Source: Cocleimonas sp. (lineage in GTDB: Bacteria; Pseudomonadota; Gammaproteobacteria; Thiotrichales; Thiotrichaceae). Taken from it: a stretch of 7,066 nucleotides of DNA. Below, piece after piece: positions 1 through 5,207 of the stretch. The stretch covers positions 1 through 7,066 of the forward strand of contig JAGLDQ010000062.1 of the NCBI GenBank assembly GCA_023145535.1, read 5' to 3'. The position numbers and the translations under genes are program-made. Under the pieces are notes generated by a model. The model was not told the origin of the DNA. It did not search any database and was given only the letters and a program-made list of their open reading frames with translations. How positions within the stretch are numbered: position 1 is the first letter of the stretch; each line of letters begins with the position of its first letter.

Positions 1-5
1 TTATC

Positions 6-47
6 ATTAGTGATATTTTTTATCACCCATTATTAATGGGCACTAAT
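6..47. repeat. cluster of nested inverted repeats downstream of the DUF3549 gene
   Basis: Three inverted repeats overlap here. ATTAGTG (6-12) pairs with CACTAAT (41-47). CCCATTA (26-32) pairs with TAATGGG (34-40) around a single T. GTGATA (10-15) pairs with TATCAC (21-26) around five T. The 26-40 hairpin sits directly beside the right arm of the outer stem, so the two could stack. On the minus strand this lies just after the DUF3549 stop and spans the end of the possible small frame 23-85. It could be an mRNA 3' structure or an operator for a gene left of the window. There is no clear GC-rich stem followed by a U tract, so I do not call it an intrinsic terminator. Confidence 0.4.
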
Positions 48-85
48 AGCATCTCAGCCGCTTCTGTTACTTGTTCTTTTTTCAT
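23..85 (-). CDS. possible 20-codon ORF overlapping the DUF3549 stop (ATGA)
   Basis: On the minus strand the DUF3549 stop TGA (84-82) overlaps an ATG (85-83), the ATGA arrangement typical of translational coupling. The frame encodes MKKEQVTEAAEMLLVPINNG and ends in tandem stops, TGA then TAA. It has no recognisable domain. The charged, helical start looks like an ordinary protein N-terminus, so it could be a real microprotein, the decayed start of a longer gene, or chance. It is too short for coding statistics. What favours it is the overlap and the tandem stops; what weakens it is its length and the palindromes that occupy its second half. Confidence 0.25.
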   Translation of the reverse strand: MKKEQVTEAAEMLLVPINNG

Positions 86-1131
86 GAAAACTCAGCAAAA
101 AAACCACCGATTCGCTTCGATAAAAGCGGGGTTCGCTGAGGGCTTCTCAGCACTTTTAACACCAGTTCACGTTTATCTGGAATCCCCATAAGATCAACTA
201 AAATCACATTAAAGGCGGCTTGTTGCTGATGCGCTAATGTTTGTATAAAGTGCGGTAATCGTTCTTCTTGCGTAATATCCTGCCAAGCACGACCTGCAAT
301 GGCCGCGATCACTTCTATTTCTTTCGCTGCATCCAGTGGTAATACTTGTTTTAACATTTGTTGTCGTGTCGTTTCTTCTTTACTGCTCGATAGCGCTCTG
401 ATTAATGCTGCAATCAATAGAGCATCCACCTCTGGCGCTTCAAGTGCTTGTGCTAAGCGTTGTTTTAACGCAAGACTTAACGTCGTACCAACCACGGTAT
501 GTTCTAAGTTTTCTGCAAAACTAATTAAAGGGGTTATTGGTAGCTGCGGCAGGGCATCGCAAAGTAAAGATTCATTGTTATCGAGATGCAAGCGCGCAAT
601 CATATCCGCAATCCCTTGCAAGCCTAAAAACTGCCACTGCTCATAACCTAGCTTACCCGCCAAATACGCTTGAGTCGGTGCATAATAGTGAGAGGGTTGT
701 TGCTTTAACTCAACCGTAGCAAAGGCATGAAAGATCGCTAAACGATCTTGACGTGGTTTAAAAGCAAACGCACTTTCTTTCAGTGAATCTTGCATCTCCT
801 GCCCCGTTTGTTGGGCTTGTAGATTATTGCCAACATGCACGAATAACTCCTGCATAAAAGCATCACGGGACGCTAGCTTTAGATAACCTAGTTCATCAAT
901 AGGGAACTGCAAAAACCAGATAGTAGGCTCGGTGTTATCATCCTCAGACCAAAAGAGTAAGGCTAGCCATGCTTTTTGCTGAAAGGGGTAAGGGTAAAGT
1001 GCGGACTGGTCTTCAACACGCTGGAATAAGTCATTGGGCAATAAGGTCAATTTACGACCGAGATCATAGAGGCGATATTCAAATTTGCCGAGTTTTAGGA
1101 ACTGGCTAATACTATCTAATTTGTTTTCCAT
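82..1131 (-). CDS. DUF3549 family protein
   Basis: A 349-residue, probably cytoplasmic protein with no signal peptide and no membrane segment. I recognise it as a DUF3549 family member by its overall form. Near the N-terminus is the segment FEYRLYDLGRK (about residues 17-27), followed by an aromatic YPYPFQQKAWLALLFW stretch (46-61). Then comes IWFLQFPIDELGYLKLASRD (71-90), and later an alanine/leucine-rich helical region (about 200-300) that resembles repeat helices. Length fits the family, about 340 residues. No enzymatic function is established for this family as far as I know, and I see no catalytic motif. The ATG at 1131 gives the conserved N-terminus, but the bases upstream hold no clear Shine-Dalgarno site. 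It diverges from the gene at 1217, and the palindrome 1156-1178 lies between them, so both could be controlled from it. Family assignment is from memory of the pattern, not a search. Confidence 0.75.
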   Translation of the reverse strand: MENKLDSISQFLKLGKFEYRLYDLGRKLTLLPNDLFQRVEDQSALYPYPFQQKAWLALLFWSEDDNTEPTIWFLQFPIDELGYLKLASRDAFMQELFVHVGNNLQAQQTGQEMQDSLKESAFAFKPRQDRLAIFHAFATVELKQQPSHYYAPTQAYLAGKLGYEQWQFLGLQGIADMIARLHLDNNESLLCDALPQLPITPLISFAENLEHTVVGTTLSLALKQRLAQALEAPEVDALLIAALIRALSSSKEETTRQQMLKQVLPLDAAKEIEVIAAIAGRAWQDITQEERLPHFIQTLAHQQQAAFNVILVDLMGIPDKRELVLKVLRSPQRTPLLSKRIGGFFAEFS

Positions 1132-1144
1132 ACATTTTGCTATT

Positions 1145-1178
1145 TTGAGAGAAAAATTAAGTGTAATTTACACTAAAT
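1145..1178 (+). promoter_or_regulatory. putative promoter with overlapping operator-like palindrome
   Basis: A -35-like TTGAGA (1145-1150; 5 of 6) lies 18 bases before a weaker -10-like TACACT (1169-1174; 4 of 6). A palindrome centred on T1167 covers most of the spacer and the -10: GTGTAA (1161-1166) and TTACAC (1168-1173) match perfectly. Pairing extends to 1156 and 1178 with one mismatch (A1159/A1175), giving 10 of 11 paired positions. Such a site would fit a dimeric repressor blocking rightward transcription and perhaps also affecting the leftward DUF3549 gene. The regulator is unknown. The implied transcript start near 1181 argues against the TTG at 1181 as start codon of the next gene. 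Confidence 0.45.
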
Positions 1179-1216
1179 AGTTGCTTAAAACATCTCGAAA
1201 GATTCTAATAACAAGG

Positions 1217-1489
1217 ATGAAAAAACTCTTTCCTAGCAAAAATCAGTACAATGTTTCATCGTTAAAAATCATGGAATGGTCAGGTGCAATGATTGCTGTT
1301 ATCGCGGCGATTATGCTGGCATTAAATGTTTCAATCAGTCCTTGGGCATTTGTGCTCTATTTTATTTCTAGCTGGATATTAGCAGTCTGGGGATGGTATA
1401 GCGGTGCTTATGCCATTGCCGTGCAGAATGTGATTTTTATTGGTATTAATTCACTTGGGATCTATCGTTGGTTGATTATGGCGCAATAG
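1217..1489 (+). CDS. small three-helix inner-membrane protein, PnuC-half-like
   Basis: With the ATG at 1217 the product has 90 residues: a basic N-terminal tail (1-19) followed by three hydrophobic helices at about 21-38, 42-60 and 66-87. The last helix reads AIAVQNVIFIGINSLGIYRW. The pattern of Q, N and a closing G-IYRW resembles part of PnuC-type vitamin transporters and small DUF proteins related to them; this is a resemblance only. A half-length protein would have to oligomerise to form a channel, which is inference. The frame is open back to a TTG at 1181, but that codon sits at the predicted transcript start and beside the palindrome, with no ribosome site. The 1217 ATG is preceded directly by AAGG, which is closer than ideal. 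The ATG at 1271 (MEWSGAM) is a third possible start. The gene lies 67 bases before pbpC. Confidence 0.7.
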   Translation: MKKLFPSKNQYNVSSLKIMEWSGAMIAVIAAIMLALNVSISPWAFVLYFISSWILAVWGWYSGAYAIAVQNVIFIGINSLGIYRWLIMAQ

Positions 1490-1494
1490 GCGAG

Positions 1495-1536
1495 CGGTAT
1501 CACAAGGTTGTGACACGACCGTCATACCGATATATA
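1495..1536 (+). promoter_or_regulatory. putative pbpC promoter with inverted repeats
   Basis: TTGTGA (1508-1513; 4 of 6 to the -35 consensus) and TATATA (1531-1536; 4 of 6, with the overlapping TATAAA at 1533 a better match) are separated by 17 bases. The -35 hexamer is the right arm of a perfect inverted repeat, TCACAA-GG-TTGTGA (1500-1513). Outside that, CGGTAT (1495-1500) pairs with ATACCG (1524-1529). The nested repeats could be an operator over the pbpC promoter or a stem at the 3' end of the upstream gene. No T tract follows, so an intrinsic terminator is unlikely. Confidence 0.4.
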
Positions 1537-1556
1537 AAAACTTAGGCGGGTAAAAC

Positions 1557-3893
1557 GTGCGTAAAACAATCAAAGCCACGGTGCTATTCATCGCACTGTG
1601 TATACTCGCTTGGCTATTCTGGTTCTCTCTTCCTCAGCCTCTCTTTAACACCCCGCTTTCTCGTATTGTTCTCAGCAAAGAAGGGCGCTTGCTTGGCGCG
1701 CATATTTCAAAGGATGAGCAATGGCGCTTTCCTCCCTTAACAAAAACTCCCAATAAATTTGCTACCGCGCTGATTGCATTTGAAGATAAACGCTTTTATC
1801 AGCATATTGGGGTTGATCCTATGGCCATCGTGCGTGCCTTTTATTTGAACAGTAAACATAGGCGCATTGTGAGTGGTGGCAGTACTTTATCGATGCAAGT
1901 TGTTCGCCTTGCAGCGCATAACCCAGCGCGTACGGGTTGGCAGAAGTTTAAAGAGTTATTTAAGGCGATTCGGCTAGAGATTGGTTACAGCAAGGCAGAA
2001 ATTCTTGCACTTTATGCCAGTCACGCCCCTTTTGGGGGGAATGTGGTAGGGCTAGAAGCGGCTTCTTGGCGTTATTTTGGGCGTAAACCAGCGCAACTTT
2101 CATGGGCAGAAAGCGCAATGCTGGCGGTATTGCCCAATAGTCCTGCATTGATTCATTTAGGACGGCATCGAAAAAAATTATTTGATAAACGTAATCGTCT
2201 CTTAAAAAAACTATATCAGCAAAAGACCTTGCAAAAACTGGAATATAATTTAGCTATTATTGAACCTTTACCCAATAAACCCGCCCGTTTGCCCCGTTTA
2301 ACCCCCCATTTATTGGATACATTAACGCTTAAATATCCACACCAACAACGCTTTAAAACCACCATTAATGCGACCTTTCAACAACGTATTAATCAGGTTG
2401 CCAAACATCATAGTGACATGCTGGCATTAAGTGCGGTACATAATTTAGCGATTTTAGTGATTGATAATGACACCTTTGAAGTGCTGGCCTATGTGGGGAA
2501 TGCGCGAGTTAAAAAGGCGGATAAATATGGACAAGCGATTGATTTAATTCATCGCCCACGCAGTACAGGCAGTACATTAAAGCCATTTTTATTTGCGGCG
2601 ATGATTGAGAAAGGACAAATATTACCGGAGACATTAATTGCTGATACTCCTGTGCGCTATTCAGGCTACCAACCCAAGAATTTTAACCGCCAGTTTCAAG
2701 GTGCGATTAAAGCCAAACAAGCATTAGCGCGCTCATTAAATATCCCCGCCGTCAATTTATTAAGCCAACATGGAGTGGAAAGTTTTCTTGGCTTTCTGCG
2801 TCAAATGGGCATGACGACTTTACACCGTAAATCACGCGAATATGGTTTGCCATTGATTTTGGGCGGCGCAGAAACAACGCTCTGGGAGTTAACGAATCTC
2901 TATGCCAATTTAGCTTATATTTCACAGCAAAACAATAAGGTCAACTATCGCCACCCCATTGTTTTACAAGGGGAAGAGACGAAGACCAATAAACGCAGTG
3001 AAATCTCTTCTGCTAGCGCATGGATGACGTTGCAGTCTTTATTGGATGTGACGCGTCCAGATGAATTAGGCTATTGGCGTAATTTTAGTAGCAGTCATAA
3101 AATTGCATGGAAAACAGGCACTAGTTTTGGGCATCGGGATGCATGGGCGATTGGCACAACGCCACGGTATAGCGTGGGTGTCTGGGTCGGTAATGCCGCA
3201 GGAGAAGGGCGACAAGAATTAACAGGGCTAAAAGCCGCCGCACCAATTTTATTTGATGTCTTTAATCGCCTCTCATTAAAAAATAACTGGTTTGAAAAAC
3301 CATTAGGGCAAATGAAAAAAATAGAAATCTGCCAAGATGATGGCTTTTTAGCAAATGCTAACTGTGAAGCAACCCCCTATTGGATACCCAAAAACAGCCA
3401 TTTTGATCAAATAAGCCCCTATCATCAACGCATTCATGTGGTTGAAGTGGAGGGTAAGCACCAACGCGTCCATAGCCAATGTGAATCCGTTCGTAAAATG
3501 CAACATCTTTCATGGTTCGTACTGCCCCCTGATCAAGCTTTCTATTATCAACAAACCCATGCCAATTATAAACCGCTACCCGAATGGCGTAAGGACTGCA
3601 AAACACAGGACAGCAGCACAGGCAATAACCCTATTCGCCTTATTTACCCGCGTAGCAATACACAAATCTATATTCCCACCAATTTAACGGGTGAGCGCAG
3701 CAAAGTGGTCTTTAAAGCAATTCATAGTGAAACCGAAAAACAAATTTATTGGCATATCGATCATCAATTTTTGGGATCTACACAGTTATTTCATCAAAAG
3801 GCCGTCTATTTAAAGGCAGGTAACCATACATTGGTATTGGTTGATGAAGCAGGGAATCGTGTTGAGCAAACCTTTGTTATTTTGCAAAAGTGA
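1557..3893 (+). CDS. pbpC: penicillin-binding protein 1C (peptidoglycan transglycosylase/transpeptidase)
   Basis: A 778-residue class A penicillin-binding protein of the PBP1C group. It is anchored in the inner membrane by one N-terminal helix (about 7-24), with the rest in the periplasm. The glycosyltransferase 51 domain (about 45-220) shows the catalytic EDKRF motif (Glu76), the GGSTLSMQ motif (107-114) and the segment EILALYASHAPFGGNVVGLE (148-167). The transpeptidase domain (about 295-570) has the active serine and lysine in STLK (Ser339, Lys342), the SLN triad (393-395) and WKTGTS with KTG at 519-521. All key residues are present, so it should be active in both reactions. A cysteine-bearing linker (Cys592, 603, 642, 681) leads to the C-terminal BiPBP_C domain (about 690-775) that marks PBP1C. 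Length matches the E. coli protein. The GTG start at 1557 is preceded by TTAGGCGGG. In E. coli pbpC follows the alpha-2-macroglobulin gene yfhM; here no such gene is adjacent. Confidence 0.95.
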   Translation: MRKTIKATVLFIALCILAWLFWFSLPQPLFNTPLSRIVLSKEGRLLGAHISKDEQWRFPPLTKTPNKFATALIAFEDKRFYQHIGVDPMAIVRAFYLNSKHRRIVSGGSTLSMQVVRLAAHNPARTGWQKFKELFKAIRLEIGYSKAEILALYASHAPFGGNVVGLEAASWRYFGRKPAQLSWAESAMLAVLPNSPALIHLGRHRKKLFDKRNRLLKKLYQQKTLQKLEYNLAIIEPLPNKPARLPRLTPHLLDTLTLKYPHQQRFKTTINATFQQRINQVAKHHSDMLALSAVHNLAILVIDNDTFEVLAYVGNARVKKADKYGQAIDLIHRPRSTGSTLKPFLFAAMIEKGQILPETLIADTPVRYSGYQPKNFNRQFQGAIKAKQALARSLNIPAVNLLSQHGVESFLGFLRQMGMTTLHRKSREYGLPLILGGAETTLWELTNLYANLAYISQQNNKVNYRHPIVLQGEETKTNKRSEISSASAWMTLQSLLDVTRPDELGYWRNFSSSHKIAWKTGTSFGHRDAWAIGTTPRYSVGVWVGNAAGEGRQELTGLKAAAPILFDVFNRLSLKNNWFEKPLGQMKKIEICQDDGFLANANCEATPYWIPKNSHFDQISPYHQRIHVVEVEGKHQRVHSQCESVRKMQHLSWFVLPPDQAFYYQQTHANYKPLPEWRKDCKTQDSSTGNNPIRLIYPRSNTQIYIPTNLTGERSKVVFKAIHSETEKQIYWHIDHQFLGSTQLFHQKAVYLKAGNHTLVLVDEAGNRVEQTFVILQK

Positions 3894-3953
3894 TTTTTAT
3901 ACGAAAATAGCGGATACTTGATAATAAACGCCCCTATCCAATGAGATCCTCCT

Positions 3954-4139
3954 ATGTCTAAATTTTCTATTTTTGCTTTGATCAGTCTTTTTGTCATGAG
4001 TACATTAACGGCATGTTTTGATGAAACGAAAGCGCCTCAAAAAAAGGCGGAACAGGCCATAGAATATGATCAATTTGGTAATCCTGCGGTCTATACGGCG
4101 GATGGCGAGAAAGAACTCATTGATGATGATTGTGATTAA
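3954..4139 (+). CDS. small predicted lipoprotein, 61 residues
   Basis: The N-terminus is a lipoprotein signal peptide: MSK, a hydrophobic stretch (about 4-17), then the lipobox LTAC with Cys21. The mature part is about 41 residues. It begins with a flexible charged stretch (FDETKAPQKKAEQ) and carries a YDQFGNPAVYTADGE segment. It ends in a strongly acidic tail with a second cysteine, DDDCD (57-61). The free near-terminal cysteine could form a disulfide or bind metal, but nothing shows this. I do not recognise a family. The gene begins 60 bases after pbpC; GATAAT (3920-3925) in the gap could be a -10 box, but it lacks a good -35, so the gene may be read from the pbpC promoter, its own, or both. 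The ribosome site before the ATG is weak (only GAG at 3943-3945). The signal peptide is the main evidence that it is real. Confidence 0.65.
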   Translation: MSKFSIFALISLFVMSTLTACFDETKAPQKKAEQAIEYDQFGNPAVYTADGEKELIDDDCD

Positions 4140-4235
4140 GGCAATCGAGTCAGTCGTCTTTTCATTCCCCTTGATTACGTCATTTATCACTTATTAGAAC
4201 GGTAATGCTTTTCTCACCACTAACTGTTCACTGCA

Positions 4236-4469
4236 TTAATCATCCGCGCTTTTTGTACAATATTGCTTATTTTTAAGGTCTTTGTTTTTTAAATTATGGT
4301 CACTATAAATCCGTGCAAGTACTGGGCCTCCCTCAATTTTACTCAAACCCTTGATTGCCATAGCGGTCACACTAAAGCGAAATAAATTTTCTGTCTGAGT
4401 TGTAGAGCAGGCCGAAAGAATAAAAATGAAACTGGTCGATGCGATTATTTTTCCTAATTTTTTCAACAT
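4236..4469 (-). CDS. small predicted lipoprotein, 77 residues
   Basis: The protein opens with a basic MLKKLGK segment, a hydrophobic core (about 8-18) and a textbook lipobox LSAC with Cys21, followed by Ser22, which favours sorting to the outer membrane under the usual Lol rule. The mature part is about 57 residues, basic in its last third (KNKDLKNK), with a second cysteine near the end (Cys71). No family is recognised. On the minus strand AGGAAGC (4483-4477) lies about 7 bases before the ATG, a good ribosome site that fixes the start. A perfect -10 box, TATAAT (4507-4502), lies upstream. It is transcribed away from the sigma-factor gene and towards the lipoprotein gene at 3954. Confidence 0.7.
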   Translation of the reverse strand: MLKKLGKIIASTSFIFILSACSTTQTENLFRFSVTAMAIKGLSKIEGGPVLARIYSDHNLKNKDLKNKQYCTKSADD

Positions 4470-4501
4470 ATTGAGCGCTTCCTATGAGGGTGGATGATTA
4501 A

Positions 4502-4532
4502 ATTATAATTCCTTGGTAGTGAGTTATGCTGA
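4502..4532 (-). promoter_or_regulatory. putative promoter of the 77-residue lipoprotein gene
   Basis: Read on the minus strand, TATAAT (4507-4502) is a perfect -10 hexamer, about 33 bases upstream of the start codon. No hexamer at 15-18 bases spacing resembles TTGACA. Instead the -35 region overlaps one copy of ATGCTGA (4526-4532 on the plus strand), the same element found twice more in front of the divergent sigma-factor gene. A weak -35 covered by a repeated element suggests activator or repressor control, which is inference. Confidence 0.4.
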
Positions 4533-4582
4533 CCGGCTGCCTTTAATCATCAAATGATAGCGAAAATAAAATATATATTTTC

Positions 4583-4618
4583 ATGCTGATGAAATAAGCA
4601 TTCTGATCAGCATATAAC
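4583..4618 (+). promoter_or_regulatory. putative promoter/operator of the sigma-factor operon
   Basis: ATGCTGAT (4583-4590) and ATCAGCAT (4606-4613) form a perfect 8-base inverted repeat with a 15-base spacer. The right arm abuts TATAAC (4613-4618), a 5-of-6 match to the -10 consensus, so the repeat covers the -35 to -10 interval. No good -35 hexamer is present at 16-18 bases. A dimeric regulator bound here would compete with or assist RNA polymerase. Alternatively the repeat could fold in an mRNA leader if transcription starts further upstream. The leader from this -10 to the ATG at 4651 would be about 25 bases. Confidence 0.4.
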
Positions 4619-4650
4619 CTCTATCGGAACTTCTAAAAAAGGAATAGTTT

Positions 4651-5205
4651 ATGCTGCTGGGAAAAGATCACTTAACGGATGATGTGATACTTAGGTTGTA
4701 TACACAAACAAAGAGAAAGATGAAAAAATTGGAAGGAAGATTAGCCGCCTCACGCATGAGTGCAAACGATGTGGTACATGAGGCGATTGTAAAAACAATG
4801 TCAGGTGATAGACCTTGGCATCCTGAAAAGTGCCCTGATCTCTATGACCATTTAGCGGGCTGCGTAAAGAGTATTATCTCAAATACAGGTCAATTAAAAG
4901 AAACCAAGCTTGTAGAGACAAGAGGAGAATATATGGATAATACTTTGGAGCGTTTTAGTCGTACTCACCATAAAGAAATCTCATCTCCTCCTGAGCAAAA
5001 TCATATTGCTCTTTCAGATTTAACATTTTACATTGATTATATTTCAGAGCATCGTAATGACTTACTGGCGCTAGCGAATGCCGTGATGATTGATGAAATA
5101 TCAAAACCTAGAGACTTAGCAGAACATCTTGATATAACGGTTAGAGAAGTCAATACCCAGAAAGTCGCTCTAAAAAGAGTCATAAAAAAATTGCAAGGAG
5201 GTTAA
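4651..5205 (+). CDS. ECF-type RNA polymerase sigma factor
   Basis: A 184-residue cytoplasmic protein with the two-domain layout and length of extracytoplasmic-function sigma factors. Region 2 (about 20-80) contains ANDVVHEAIVKTM (38-50), the counterpart of the usual region 2.2 D-LVQE-hydrophobic core-binding motif. It continues into a PWHPEKCPDLYDHLAGCVKSII segment that fits regions 2.3-2.4. A linker (about 82-120) leads to region 4 (about 136-181). There the sequence DLAEHLDITVREVNTQKVAL is a helix-turn-helix for the -35 element, followed by a basic recognition end (KRVIKK). It would direct RNA polymerase to a dedicated set of promoters, not identifiable here. AAGGAA (4639-4644) sits 6 bases before the ATG. 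The stop is 2 bases before the next gene, whose ribosome site forms the last codons (Gln-Gly-Gly), so the two are tightly coupled. The ECF group is not determined. Confidence 0.82.
   Translation: MLLGKDHLTDDVILRLYTQTKRKMKKLEGRLAASRMSANDVVHEAIVKTMSGDRPWHPEKCPDLYDHLAGCVKSIISNTGQLKETKLVETRGEYMDNTLERFSRTHHKEISSPPEQNHIALSDLTFYIDYISEHRNDLLALANAVMIDEISKPRDLAEHLDITVREVNTQKVALKRVIKKLQGG
5195..5201 (+). promoter_or_regulatory. perfect Shine-Dalgarno site of the membrane-protein gene
   Basis: AAGGAGG lies 6 bases before the ATG at 5208 and inside the last codons of the sigma-factor gene. It fixes the start of the membrane protein and suggests strong, coupled translation of the sigma factor and its presumed partner. 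Confidence 0.85.
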
Positions 5206-5207
5206 AA

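Noticed and set aside
299..719. Open plus-strand frames opposite the DUF3549 gene
   Set aside because: They lie inside a well-supported leftward gene, are Ser/Ala/Cys-rich without a recognisable fold, and have no ribosome site.
1156..1178. Assignment of the palindrome to a named NAD- or vitamin-related repressor
   Set aside because: The resemblance to such motifs is loose and from memory; the sequence supports only an operator-like palindrome.
3358..3687. Open frames on both strands inside the 3' part of pbpC
   Set aside because: The pbpC reading frame continues through with conserved PBP1C features and these frames show no domain or initiation signal.
4203..4238. TAATGC/GCATTA as a bidirectional terminator between the convergent lipoprotein genes
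   Set aside because: The stem is six AT-rich pairs with a 24-base loop and no flanking T tract on either strand; it is most likely chance.
4626..4632. GGAACTT as an ECF -35 element for autoregulation of the sigma gene
   Set aside because: It lies only 18 bases before the start codon, so the matching -10 would fall inside the coding sequence; no ECF-type -10 is seen at a usable distance.
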